A stretch of 64,000 nucleotides of DNA from Prionace glauca (GCA_037974335.1 CM075760.1:7313432-7377431); one strand, 5' to 3'. Shown: positions 21,605 to 32,620, counted from the stretch's first letter. Notes: a model not told the origin generated them from the letters alone. Numbers and translations: made by a program.

Positions 21605-21677
21605 AATTTCAACTGAGGTTTGAACGCGGCACGCTGGATTCAAAGTCCAGAGTGCTCATCATTACACCAGTGAAGCC
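21605..21677 (-). pseudogene. tRNA-Gln(TTG) pseudogene
   Basis: The minus strand contains TGGTGTAATGATGAGCAC (D-arm), CTCTGGACTTTGAATCCAGC (perfect anticodon arm, anticodon TTG) and a T-arm with GTTCAAACC. The acceptor stem no longer pairs fully, so it is a decayed copy. 21215-21604 holds no gene seen. Confidence 0.65.
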
Positions 21678-21965
21678 AAAACCCAGAACCCTGCTGCAAG
21701 TGATCACTCAAAGCATTTGACTTCTTTCATTCAATGTGGCAGCAACAGTAAATGTGACAACAATGTGTTGTTACGCGCCGACATAAACATGCTAAAAGCT
21801 CAGAAGACACTACCCCCAAATCAACAGCATTCCGTTTCATCCAAAGCCATATTGACAGAAATTGTCATGTTTCACAGGGCAAGTACCCCGTCTGAGTGAG
21901 ACAGAAATACCTGTTCGGCTGATCACGTTTTTTGACTTTGCTGAGCTGTCAATTACGGCGTTCAT

Positions 21966-22525
21966 ATAATCATAGAAGCCATACAGAGCAAAGGACGGGC
22001 GCTGGTCCCATGGAGGCTGCACCGACTTTGACAGAGCATCTTTCTAATACAACAACTCCCTGAAAGAGCCCTCGCCCCGCCCTACCCCAGAAACCCCACG
22101 CATGGTAAATCTTGGGAAAATGGGGGTCCAGTTTACCATGGCTAATCCAAAGAACAAAGACCAACACAGCACAGGAAACAGGCCCTTCGGCCCAACGCGC
22201 CACCATTTTAACATTATGAGTGCCCTCCTCTACCTATGGCCTTTGCCTACGCCTATTGGGGAAGATTGAGGGAAGACTAATTTAGAGACAGTTTGTTACA
22301 CCAATCAACCTAACAGCATGTTTTTGAGCCCTTGTTTATGTTTATGCCCCAGTATCTCTGTGTGAATGGCCCTAATTTTGTGTGATCCACTGTATCTGTG
22401 TGTGCCCCAGTATCTGCTGTGCGCCTGTACGTCTCTGTGGAGGAAGCCAGAACACCCGGCGGAAACCCTTACAGAGACGGGGAGAATGTGCAAGCTCACT
22501 GCTAAAACATTGCTGGCCACTAAAG
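21966..22525 (-). mobile_element. antisense SINE pieces split by a LINE tail
   Basis: 21966-22146 is an antisense SINE tail (GGGCGCTGGTCCCATGGAGG, CCCCACGCATGGTAAATC). 22146-22260 is an antisense CR1-like 3' end (ACAGCACAGGAAACAGGCCC). 22261-22525 returns to antisense SINE (CCAATCAACCTAACAGCATG, GACGGGGAGAATGTGCAAGC). Confidence 0.5.
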
Positions 22526-22961
22526 CAACCATCCAATCAGGAAATCTGACCGCAGTGAATTGAACTTCCATAATCACCTTGAAATACTTTCAATTTATTT
22601 GAACGACACTCACCCAGTCTTGGCTTAATCGAAGAAATGTCATTATTCATTAAAGCATATATAAAATCAACCGCTTTAGAACATCTTTAGCATTTCGCTT
22701 GATATAGTGCCTAATAGATCTTGATTTGACTTTAGATTGCTGACTAGTGAAAAAGAATATCGAACTCTATGCATTGTACAGAACAGCTTCAGTTGCTGGT
22801 TCGATGAGGATCCCGATATTGGTTGCAATGAAAATATTTCTGAAAAGCTCGGTCCTGTTTATCCTGTGACGATTGCCTCACATCATTTATCCATTAATAT
22901 TCCATTCATTGTTAGTCTGACCAGCCGCATGTAGAGCTGAGCTCTATGTCACAGATCCTCC
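22526..22961. other. no gene seen downstream of V gene 2
   Basis: AT-rich unique-looking sequence on the 3' side of the minus-strand V gene. Confidence 0.35.
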
Positions 22962-23000
22962 AGTTATTGTACGAGTGTTGAACAGGTTGATATCGCTGTG
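22962..23000 (-). promoter_or_regulatory. recombination signal, 23-bp spacer (V gene 2)
   Basis: Read on the minus strand: heptamer CACAGCG (23000-22994), 23 bp spacer, nonamer ACAATAACT (22970-22962). The heptamer differs from consensus at position 6 (T to C), which may weaken recombination; CAC at the cut site is kept. Confidence 0.75.
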
Positions 23001-23307
23001 AGAGTCAGCGTGCAGTAGTACATGGCTGTATCAGAGAGCTGTAATTTGGACACGGTTAAGCTAAACCTTCCATTCGAAATGTCCAGCCCAGAGGAGAAAC
23101 GGCTTCGAGCAAAATCTGCTTTAATTTCGTAACCAACCGAAAATCTGCGAATTAGTATTTGTGGTTCTCTCCCAGGGAATTGCCGGACCCAGAACAAATT
23201 GAAGGAATCTTCTGTCGTGAAGTAGATGCAGTTTAAAGTTGAAATGCCTCCTTCTGTCCTAATCACTGTTGGAGGGTGTTGGGTGACAGAGAATTCCTGA
23301 CTGAAAC
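23001..23307 (-). CDS. TCR-like V gene 2, V exon (open)
   Basis: Variable domain on the minus strand. Acceptor CCAG at 23311-23308 gives phase-1 entry and reads GFSQEFSVTQHPPTVIRTEG, then first cysteine in STLNCIY, FWVRQFPGREP (tryptophan kept), KADFARSRFSSG, and LSDTAMYYCTLT with the second cysteine. A nearer CAG (23303-23301) would put the frame out, which decides the acceptor. No stop. FWVRQ resembles heavy-chain or delta-like V more than FWYRQ. Paired with the leader at 23448-23403. Confidence 0.78.
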
Positions 23308-23402
23308 CTGGATTTAATGGGAAGCAGAGTCAAACATTAAACTGTGACTAGATACCAAAGTACTGTTCGCGGTTTATTCAAAATTGCACCCAAATTAATT
23401 AC

Positions 23403-23448
23403 CTGCAATAAACGCTCCAAACATGGCACAGATACCGAACAACCACAT
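23403..23448 (-). CDS. TCR-like V gene 2, leader exon
   Basis: 46 nt: MWLFGICAMFGAFIA plus one base, donor GTAATT. Hydrophobic signal peptide, phase 1, about 95 bp before the V exon. Confidence 0.75.
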
Positions 23449-25189
23449 TGTCGTTTGTCTTGACGTGTATGTACTTAGAAAACTGCAGACACTGGCAATG
23501 TGTTACCGCTGGTTCTACCCATATTGAGGCTCGGTGTCTCCTTCTTCTGCTCCCGCTCATGTGTCATAACATTCAGTGTTTGGAGTCGGGTACAGCCGCT
23601 AGGGTATGCCTGAAATTCGGGCAGTAACTGATCCAATCGCACAAACTGCAAAGGTTGAAATTTCAAAGGGGATAATGACATTTAGAAGGAAGTAACATGT
23701 ATCATTCAATGGCATCAATGCACAATGCCGCGATTCACACACTGAACGTACAGTAATAACTGGCACTGCTGAAAACTCGGATTGCTTTAATTTCACAGCG
23801 ATAGATTGAAGTTCACTGATGTCGTATGGACGACATAGCGAACACAGAATGTGACACACATTGATAACTTGCAGGGAATATATTGTAGATAACGGATCTT
23901 TTATCACTGTTTAGTTCAGGCACGATTGGGGATTAATATTACACAAATTCAAAGGGATTTATAAGTTTATAATTTGACTTATGGACAATTCTGCTCAACT
24001 TTCAGTTAGCACTTTTTCAGCAGAGTTTTTTTTTACCTTACGTTCTCACTATGAACTTACTTGCAAAATCAGTCTTCCAATGAATGAAATGCTCATTCTG
24101 TCACATTTACCCGAATGAATCTTCTTTGAGGAAAAAAAGTGCACCGTTGTCAGTTTAACCGCTAGCTCGGGAGGTGGAGCTCCTCGCTGCTGCCATAACT
24201 GAGATTGGCAGTTGCGGTCCCAGTTACCTCAGTCAGCTACAGGTGCACTTCCGGTTCTAACGGCAGTTTCACTTCTACGTGTAACGCCTGATAGAAACAA
24301 TAACTGAGTGTAAGGGTGTGCGTAGAAAAATATTCAGTTGCTGCAAATGCTACTGAGACCACAGATTTCCGCTCGAAGATCATTCTGATGATCACATTAT
24401 TTAACTCAATTTCAAGTAATTGAAAAATAAATTGGACTAATCAAGATCAGAACAGAGAAGGGGAAATGTTTTAATAGGGCATATGAAACACCAACACTTT
24501 GTGTAACGTCAGCGTTAGAGACTAAGAAAAACTTTCAGCGCTTTATAGTGTTCATTATCAGCAGCAAAATCATCAGATAAATCATTAAAAGTTAAGCCAA
24601 TTTGTCGAACTGGAAACTGGAACCAAATACATTTCAGCACCACCAGTTATCCTAAAACATGTTATAGCCAATGTGGTACTTTCGCAATGCAGTCATTGTT
24701 GCATTGTCTCGAAAATAACATCCCTTGTCGAGAAAACAGTGGACATGTTAACTATGGGATTTGGAGTTACAGATAGTTCTATAGCCTGGTAGGTAGGGAT
24801 GTGATCGGTGCAAATTGTGGGCCGAAGGGCCTGTTTGTGCTGTAGTGTTCTATGTGAGAACATCATTCCGCTAATTAGTCAGAGGGCCACGTTTATCTTC
24901 CACACCAATTGATTCAATTCTAACATTTGAAACTGGTAAACGTTAAATTAACAAAGCCCGTGATTGAAAATTAATATCAATAATGGTGATCGTGAATTTT
25001 CATCGTTTGACATGGAAAATTAATTTGCTCAACAATGTCCCTCAGGGCGTTAGGCGAGAACACCGCCGTCCTTCTTTAACCTGTCCGACATGCGACTCCA
25101 GATTGACTCTGAACAAATCTCTGAACCCAGTAGCAAACCATTTATTTTCAGGACAATTAAGGGATCCATGGAATACATGCCGCCCCTGC
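23449..25189. other. long stretch without a recognised gene
   Basis: Unique-looking sequence apart from a short plus-strand CR1-like tail at 24796-24853 (GTGATCGGTGCAAATTGTGG, GTGCTGTAGTGTTCTATG). Open frames at 23475-23907 and 24983-25234 lack domain signatures. Confidence 0.4.
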
Positions 25190-25199
25190 AGTGGCCATT

Positions 25200-25501
25200 T
25201 GGTGCTTCATCACCGCGCAGTAATACATGGCTGAGTCAGAAAGCTGAGTGTCTGTGATGTTCAAAGGGATGTTTGTGTTAGTTCTATTCTGTACAGCAGA
25301 AAACCGCTTTCCAAATCTTGTCACCTCCAGCAGTATGTCTGGCCAGCATGTACTGAAGGCCCTGTCCCGGGTACTGTACATACCAATATAGGTAAGCTGT
25401 TGTGTATGTGGCGGGGTAGTGACAGGACAACACCACGGTATCCCCTTCACTTACTGCTACTACTGCGGGCTTTTGGAGAAGTTCATCCGGCCGGCTCTGC
25501 G
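25200..25501 (-). pseudogene. TCR-like V gene 3, frameshifted, no usable signal
   Basis: The minus-strand V exon enters after TTTTCCAG in phase 1 and reads SRPDELLQKPAVVAVSEGDT, VVLSCHYP, AYLYWYVQYPGQGLQYMLA. The frame then shifts near 25330-25345; the second part (FGKRFSAVQNRTNTNIPLN, LSDSAMYYCAV) continues one frame over. Both cysteines and the tryptophan remain. No heptamer-nonamer pair with 22-24 bp spacing follows the YYCAV end. One frameshift plus signal loss make it a pseudogene. Confidence 0.75.
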
Positions 25502-25865
25502 CTGGAAAAAGTCACAGAATGCGACAAACATAATTTTTAGATGTGTTTTTGATTAAAAATGAAACACGTTTTGAGCAAAATTTCTCTCTCGCTCAAACGC
25601 ATGCACCCCTACAGACGAAAATACATTCTCTCTCTCTGTCACACACAATCACAAAAACATATTCTCTCTTTCACCACATAGGTTCTCTATTACAGACAAA
25701 CGCATATACAGTTATAAACAGATACACACAGAAACTCACAAAACTCATTTGTCCAAGAATAAAACTTGAGGAACCATGGCATCCCCAATGAGGGGAATAA
25801 ATATTACAGTAAAATCGAATAAACATCAATGAAATAAAACGGTGATAATCGCCCGAAATACTCAC

Positions 25866-25908
25866 TCGTTTGAAGGATCATGAGCAAAAATAATAGGTTG
25901 GCAGATAT
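25866..25908 (-). pseudogene. probable leader exon of V gene 3
   Basis: The minus strand ends SANLLFLLMILQT plus one base before GTGAGT, phase 1, hydrophobic. The expected first ATG reads ATA; an internal ATG remains. Assigned by position and phase only. Confidence 0.45.
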
Positions 25909-26139
25909 TGTTCTAGGCCAGCAATCACAGTAAGAATCTGAAGGCATGTTTGTGCTGAATATTGCGTCCAAATTCTATGCTGTACTGAAATGTACACTGC
26001 ACATTCAATCAACTTAATGAATCCTATTACCGTATTTGCCAGCATATGACCATGAATCCCGTACACAGCATGCAAAGTAGCTTGCCAGCTAACTTTTCTG
26101 ACGTGTCCAGGCAGCCAATTGGTGCGTTGTTGCGGCTTT

Positions 26140-26216
26140 GTGTGTGGGTGCTTGTATGTGTGTGTATGTGTGTCTGTGTGTGTGTGATTGGAGGTGGGAG
26201 GAGGAGGGGGGGGGGG
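26140..26216 (+). repeat. (TG)n microsatellite and G-rich run
   Basis: TG repeats with GTATG and GTCTG variants, followed by a GGAGG/poly-G tract. 25909-26139 has no gene seen. Confidence 0.7.
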
Positions 26217-26227
26217 CGGCGTGGAGC

Positions 26228-26710
26228 GGCTGGGGACTAGAGGGGTGAGCTTAAAGGTTGTCATGGCAGGAGAACTTGCACCTATCACATGCTTCGATTG
26301 TTCGATGTGGCAACAGTACAAGTTTCAGGTGTCACTAGTGACCACATGTTCAGGAAGTTGGTCCAAATGCAGCCAGTGGCTAACCACATTTCGAAGCTGA
26401 GGCCGAAGAAATACAAGATGGAGCATCTCCATAGCTGAGCAAGTCGTCGATAGCACGTTCAGAAAGTCACCACGCCGCAGGGGAACGTTGAAAAGGCAGA
26501 AAGCCCATGAGTGACCAGGCGAGTAGAGGAAGGAAGGTAGTTGAGGAGTCGCCAGTGGGCATCTAGCAGATATAACGTTTTGGCTCCTCTCTTCTTCGTG
26601 GTTGAAGGGGGAGGGAGGCTGACTGTGCCGGGGAAGGCAGTGACAGACAAATTGGAATGGGGCATCTGTCGTGTCTAATTTGCAACGTCCCCGGGTCTCT
26701 ACCTGATTCC
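26228..26710 (+). mobile_element. CR1-like LINE ORF1 5' relic
   Basis: The frame reads MAGELAPITCFDCSMWQQ then, after decay, a CSKWSK-type cysteine cluster. A C-x2-C-S-M-W start followed by a second cysteine pair is the N-terminal zinc-binding-like region of this ORF1 type, as in the relic at 4019. Decayed; 26711-27284 has no gene seen. Confidence 0.45.
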
Positions 26711-27284
26711 AACAATGAAGTTGCATCGATCAGACGAATTTTGATCCATTTATGTAACTAAATGCGGGGAGGGAGTGATTCTATTTAAAACCTGAATGGC
26801 TATCGTTATGCATTTTAGGTCTACAAAGAACAAGAACCACCTCACTTTTTTTACGTTATTACTCTTTGCAATTGTTGAAATGCCCCCAAGCCAAACACGC
26901 TTGCTAGTGTGCTAATGACAAACTAGTAAGTTGACAGAGAAATGTTTACATTTACACCAGCATCTGACACAGAAGTTAATGAATTGGAACGGATACGCGA
27001 TCAGTAAAGTTCTCCTTCGGCATTCAAACCATTGTAGTTTATTTGATGGGCCGTCTAACATTCACTGGTGTTGGGAGCACAGGATATCAGGACTTTATGG
27101 CATATTACGCGATATCACAGGCATAGATGTGTTACATTCCACTGAAGCATGTTTTTCCGCTCAGTAGTAGCACCCCTACATCACTAAATTACTATTAAGC
27201 GGACTTTAAGAACTAGCATACTCTTCTTTTGGAAATTCTATGAATTAAATCATATCCTCGTTCTAATGTTCTTGAGGGAAGAAA

Positions 27285-27425
27285 TCTGCTGTCCTTACCT
27301 GGTCTGGCCTACATGTGACTCCAGAGCCACAGCAATATGGTTGACTCTCAACTGCCCTCCAAGCCTGACTGGAGAAGAGCAATTACTGGTGGCCCGCCAG
27401 TGGTACCCATGTCCCATGAATGAAT
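27285..27425 (+). repeat. interspersed repeat, copy 1 of 3
   Basis: Starts AAATCTGCTGTCCTTACCTG, contains CTACATGTGACTCCAGAGCC and GTTGACTCTCAACTGCC. Found again at 36815-36960 and 51216-51357. Non-coding; family not identified. Confidence 0.6.
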
Positions 27426-27924
27426 AAGAAAATGTTAAATGGTCAAGTTACTATTTTATCATGCTGCTTAACTTAAAAGTGGACACGATTGTCACTGAAT
27501 AGATTTCTTCAGTTGAAATATCATTTAAAAGTGTCATGGCTGTGCAGATGAAACATTGATAGTTTGAATAGATAGATCCCATTTTGATTACTCGGATTTA
27601 CCTTAAACTGCCCCGCACGGTATTTAAAAGCAACCCAGCCGACTGCAGCCAGAGAGACTCAAAAGTGCTCTGATCTCCAAGAAAAGGGAAATTATTCAAC
27701 TTGTGTTGTTAGCAATAACAATCCTATGGAGGATCGCGCCAATGATTATGACATTTGGTGAATGGGTTGATGGTCAACAGGAAATACAAGCAGACTATAA
27801 GGCAGAGAATACATTTTGAAGAGTTAGTCATATTGCCCTCAATCTGGAGACAAATGTAGTTGAGTTTAGGGTATGATGGAGGATTCCCTTCACTGGTGAA
27901 TCGAGAGGTTCCCATGGCAAGTGT

Positions 27925-28125
27925 TAGTGGGTATTCCAAATTCCATTCAAGTTGCCTTCAAATTCACCAGCTCTCTGATGGCATTTATTCCCGTGCCGCC
28001 ACAGTACTAACCCGGACATCCCAATTACTGGTCAAGTTCCATTAAATATATGCTACTGTCTGCCCGAAAACAATAGAGAGGAGACTGGGTGACTCCTGCT
28101 CCCATTTCTTATGTTCTTATATGAT
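27925..28125 (+). repeat. degenerate repeat and LINE family B tail scrap
   Basis: 27925-28045 looks like a worn tRNA-related repeat (TTCAAATTCACCAGCTCTCT, CCAATTACTGGTCAAG). 28080-28120 is a family B tail (ACTCCTGCTCCCATTTCTTA, TGTTCTTAT). Confidence 0.35.
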
Positions 28126-28312
28126 GTAACAATCAGTGACATTTGGACACGAGAACATTTTGCTTCTGGAATCAATGAATGAATTGATGGATATATCCAT
28201 GGATGGGCTGGAATAAATGTTGTTCTGCATTCTCCTCTTTGTTCTCAAATGTTTCATTAATTGAAACACTTCCTTTATTTCATTCGTGTCGATTATCTTC
28301 ATTATTTACAGA

Positions 28313-28386
28313 GTGAATTCAATCCCCAGACTATCGGGATTCAATCTACATTATTTTTCAGTGAATTCAATCCCCAGACTGTCAGG
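28313..28386 (+). repeat. 26-bp direct repeat
   Basis: GTGAATTCAATCCCCAGACT occurs at 28312 and 28361 with matching flanks. A short frame across it ends with a hydrophobic leucine run and a basic tail (KDEKRKHE); no family recognised. Confidence 0.4.
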
Positions 28387-28734
28387 AAATATCGACTGTC
28401 CGTCACCAGGAAATATTTCCGCTCTTCTACTGATTCTTCTACTGCTGCTAGTGAATGTTCATCTCAAGGACGAAAAGAGGAAACATGAATAGTATGTCGA
28501 TGGAGGGTTGTAATGTATGGACCATATCGTTTTTTCATGTACAACAACTCACTCAGTATATCTTCGCCCAAATTAGTGAAGCTAACAGATGAAAAACAGT
28601 GATGTGGCAATGTGACTACTGGGTAGCTGACATTGTTTAATGACCTTCCAAACCAGAGTTATAATCAATAAAAATTAAAGAATCATTGTCATTACAAATC
28701 ACCATACACTCCAGTTAGATATCAGCAGTTTCTG

Positions 28735-28850
28735 TGAGTATGGAACCCCGACAATGCAGAGAGAACTCATTCGGCCCATCTATCCTGCACCTGATCCCAC
28801 CCCGGCACTATCCCCGTAACCCCATGTATTTACCGTCCAAATCACCTTGT
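28735..28850 (-). mobile_element. SINE tail fragment, antisense
   Basis: TGCAGAGAGAACTCATTCGG, CCCACCCCGGCACTATCCCC. 28851-29785 holds no gene I can support. Confidence 0.55.
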
Positions 28851-29785
28851 GTTGTGTGTGTGAGAAAGAATGAGAGAGACTGTGTTTGGTGTGATTAACT
28901 CCCTCTCTGCTTCAGATCCACTGTCATCAGCAACTTCTCAAACAAACTTTTGACACATGCCCTTGTAAACTAACATCTCATCTACCATTCCTCCCTAAAG
29001 CCCTTGAATGTTTTACCTTCCACATATTATAAATTGTTTTATCTTTCTAATCGTCTGTAGCAAAATTTGTTTTTATTCACAATCTGTGGCCTTTATTCAC
29101 TTGTAAACCATCAGAAATGGTCCCTCATGTAATATCCAAGGAAGACCTGACCAGCACAACAGCAATGTGGTTCAGTGCAAGAAACGACTGTAACAATCAC
29201 AAGGCCTGGGACTACTATAAAAAATATTTGATAATTTCCATTTGTTCTTCAGTCTGAACTTTATTGACACTCCCACGTGGTGAGCTTTTGGACAATTTTA
29301 TGATGCTTAGCGTAAATGCGTAAATGTGTTGTGAGAATGCAGGTTCTCTGGTGTGGATGACTGATGGCCTCTGCCGGGATCATTTATACTGTATGGAAAT
29401 AACTTTTGTGAGGAACTATATGTTACAGGTGACTTTTACTTCAGTTATGTGAATACATTCAACAGTATATGACTATCATTGCCATTCCGATTGCCTTCTG
29501 TTCTAATGTCACTGAGCTATGCTGGCTTCAGCATCATGGCTATAATATTTCTTAGGTAATTCTTGATCATGAGTATTCCACATGATAAGCATGTCTTATA
29601 TTTGCGCAAGTGTTAACTAATTAATTCTAAGCTATGTTAGGCTGCACGGATCACTGCCTCTCTGCGGTCTCGCAACATCCTAAACCTCTCTCTGAATGAG
29701 TATGGAAAGTTACTACTTAATCTGTTTGTTTAACGAACTGTGAATAATTGTGGAAGTTAATTGCCTCCCTATAGATTTCCAACAG

Positions 29786-29792
29786 TATAAAT
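29786..29792 (+). promoter_or_regulatory. TATA-like box of receptor 3
   Basis: TATAAAT starts 59 bp before the exon 1 ATG, matching the layout of receptor 2. Confidence 0.4.
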
Positions 29793-29844
29793 GTGTGTTT
29801 ATTTGACCTTATCATAGAGAATCCTTCACTGTTTCTCATACACA

Positions 29845-29914
29845 ATGCATGGGCAAATAAGTGGTGTAATTTATGGCATTTACTATCCAATTATCGCTGC
29901 CATTGGGGTTCCGG
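29845..29914 (+). CDS. GPR139-like receptor 3, exon 1
   Basis: 23 codons plus one base: MHGQISGVIYGIYYPIIAAI then GVP, with a consensus donor GTAAGT at 29915. Same length and phase as exon 1 of receptor 2. Confidence 0.87.
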
Positions 29915-31712
29915 GTAAGTCATTCTACTAAGTGATTAATTCCACATGCCGCTGTTTTATGGAGTTATTGCTGAACATGGCAACAAAGAACATGATATAA
30001 CCTTTTCCATTTATCTCCTAAAACCTTATTTGCTCAGTGGTAGCCTATCATTTCATCATTTAATTATATTTTTATTTAGACTCAAGACTTACTCATTAAG
30101 TCTCTGACACATTCAATACTTTGTGGCTGTACTTGCCAGCATGCGTATAAGGAATAGAGGCTGTTCATGTCTTTGAAACCTATAGTTGCTGTGAGAATAC
30201 GTTTGCAGGAATACAAACTTTGGGCAATGTTCCACTATGAGTGGACACAACATCCTAGTATATATTCTGTCACGCCTGCTGAGAATTCTCTTTCAACGAG
30301 GTCGCCTTTTACTCTTTGAAACTCCAGTCGATATATAATTTTTCGCTTCTCATCATGGAACAATTAATATGATTGCTCAGCAGAATGGAAACTGCTGTTT
30401 CCAAGCCAGCAGGATTTCTAAAGCAAAACATCTGAAGCTCCTTAAATTGTATTAACTTGACACATCCTACTTACTGAAAACATTCCCGTGGAATTCTAAC
30501 AAGTCAAACTGAATCTTTATCACATTATACAGTTTAACAACTGTAACTGATATGTAAACATTACTTACAGACTGCGTCGTTTGTGGAATACATGATACAA
30601 AGGTTGAATGCCAAATTTCGGACACAACCTGGGGATCTTCAACCTTTCAGTCCTTAACTTTGTAAATATTGCCCTGAATCACATTGCCTTTCTGCCTCAT
30701 TCTGCTCCCCACATGCTTTCCTTAAGCGTATTTCGTCGTCCAGTTATTCAGCACTTAACATAATTAATACCTGCTCATGTTATAGATATATAGATGATCT
30801 GGAGGAGGGAACCGAGTGTAGGGTGTCGAAATTTGGTGATGACACCAAGATTGGAGGAAACACCAATTGTGCGGAGGGTGTGGAGAGTCTACAGAAGGAT
30901 CTAGATATGCTGGGCGCATGGGCCAGGAAATGGCAAATGGAATTTAATGTTGGCAAGTGCGAGGTGGTCCACTTTGGTAGGAAGAAAGATAGGAAGGACT
31001 ATTGCTTACGTGACGAAAAACTGCGGCAGTCGACGGTGCAGAGGGACCTCGGGGTCCTTGTGCATGAGTCGCAAAAACCCAGCTTGCAGGTGCAGCAGGT
31101 GATCAGGAAGGAGAATGGGATGCTGGCCTTCATAGCGAAGGGGATTGAATATAAAAGTAGGGAGGTCTTGCTGCGGCTGTATATGGCATTGGTGAGGCCG
31201 CAGCTGGAGTACTGTGTGCAGTTTTGGGCGCCGTACTTAGGTAAGGATATTTTGGCCTTGGAGGGAGTGCTCGCTAAATATTTTTAAGACGCGGGTTAAT
31301 GGGTTTTTGATAAGAGAGGGGATTAAGGGTTATGGGGAGAGGGCGGGAATGTGGAACTGAGCCAAGACAGATCAGCCATGATCTTATTGAATGGCGGGGC
31401 AGGCTCGAAGGGCTAGATGGCCTACTCCTGCTCTCATTTCTTATGTTCTTATGTTGTTAGATGTCAGATTGTGCTGCAACACTTTCCTGTTGAGAGACTT
31501 GGGAAACAGTTTGCCTCAAAGGTGCGAAATATTTGAAGGTTACCCTTGTAGCTCTTTCTGAAACACAATTGACACTGAGAAAAAAACAAGAACAGCCATC
31601 TCTTCTAACGAAGGTGAAATGGCAAAAATGTCCAGATAGGTTTGTCACACCCAAGTGCTTATTAGGAATTTGTTGAATAACTTCACAACTTTAATTTTCC
31701 TTTTCCTCTCAG
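29915..31712 (+). other. intron of receptor 3
   Basis: About 1.8 kb. Unique-looking to 30781, then a family B LINE (30782-31455), then about 250 bp with the acceptor after a TTTTCCTCTCAG pyrimidine tract. Confidence 0.7.
30782..31455 (+). mobile_element. LINE family B, RT end to tail, internal deletion
   Basis: Open for 154 codons from SKFGDDTKIGG (RT active-site motif with Gly for Ala) through KWQMEFNVGKCEVVHFG and LVRPQLEYCVQFWAP. At about 31270 the frame jumps from GAGGGAGTG to CTCGCTAAATA, removing the stretch present in the copies at 3520-3810 and 58580-58900. The tail TTCTTATGTTCTTATG is kept. Confidence 0.8.
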
Positions 31713-32620
31713 TTAACGTGGTGGCGATTGTGATTCTGTCCCGAGGAAGGTGTGGTCTCTCCAAATGCATTACTCGGTATCTGATTGCCATGGCAGTGAC
31801 GGATCTCCTTGTCGTTGTCATTGCTGTGATATTCAATCGGATTATTGGCATTTATTTTCCAGTAAGTTTTATGTCATTGACTCCAGCCTGCACTCTGAGT
31901 TCTGTGATAATCTATGCAATCATGGAGTGCTCTGTTTGGCTAACCTTATTTTTCACCTTTGATCGTTATGTAGCCATTTGCTGCCAGAAATTGCGGACAA
32001 ACTATTGCACTGTAAAAACAGCCGATGTGGTGATAGGGACGGTTTGTGTGTTGAACTGTTTGAAAAGGATTCCGTCGTACTTTATATATGAACCAGTCTA
32101 TATAGTGAACAATGTGTCTTGGTTTTGTAAGATAAAATCAATCTACTACACTTCCTTCTCGTGGGCAGTCTATGACTGGTTTGCACGTGTATTAAATCCT
32201 TTTCTACCATTCCTTCTGATTTTGTTGTTTAATGCACTGACCGTGAGACACATCCTGGCGGCCAATAGATCCCGCCGGAGACTCCGGACTAACAGCAGTG
32301 GAGAGAATCAAAGTGATCCAGAAGTGAAGAACAGGAAGAAGTCTATTGTTTTACTTTTCACCATCTCGGGAAGCTTTATTCTTTTGTGGATGACATACAT
32401 TGTGGATTTCCTGTATGTGAAAATTACAAATGAATCTTATTTCTCAGGAACCAATTTCAACGACCCCAAATTCATTCGCCAGGAAAGTGGAAACATGCTT
32501 CAGCTGCTGAGCTGTTGCACTAACACGTGTATTTATGCAGTGACACAGAGGAAATTCAGAGAGGAGTTGAAAAATGCAGGAAAATATCTTGGCAATCTCG
32601 ACGTAAAAATAGTAAAGTAG
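31713..32620 (+). CDS. GPR139-like receptor 3, exon 2
   Basis: With exon 1 gives 325 residues. TM1 VNVVAIVILSRGRCGLS, TM2 LIAMAVTDLLVVVIAV, TM3 end FTFDRYVAICCQKLR with a full DRY, cysteines in TPAC and VSWFCK, a basic third loop (NRSRRRLRTN, KNRKKS), TM6 GSFILLWMTYI, TM7 LLSCCTNTCIYAVTQ (no NPxxY), and tail RKFREELKN. N-glycosylation sequon NES in the last outer loop. Uninterrupted. Shares order, strand and intron position with receptor 2, so a tandem duplicate. Confidence 0.88.

Noticed and set aside
24137-24250. Short inverted repeat AAGTGCACC / GGTGCACTT in a GC-richer patch
   Set aside because: Nine-base arms about 100 bp apart are expected by chance; no element structure around them.
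25543-25865. Low-complexity ACACAC/CTCTCT region as a gene
   Set aside because: Simple-sequence content in the leader intron of V pseudogene 3; no coding signal.
27070-27130. Possible relic of a fourth receptor exon 1 (frame reads HRISGLYGI, compare ISGVIYGI)
   Set aside because: Only a handful of residues match, there is no YYP or GVP motif and no donor; too weak to call.
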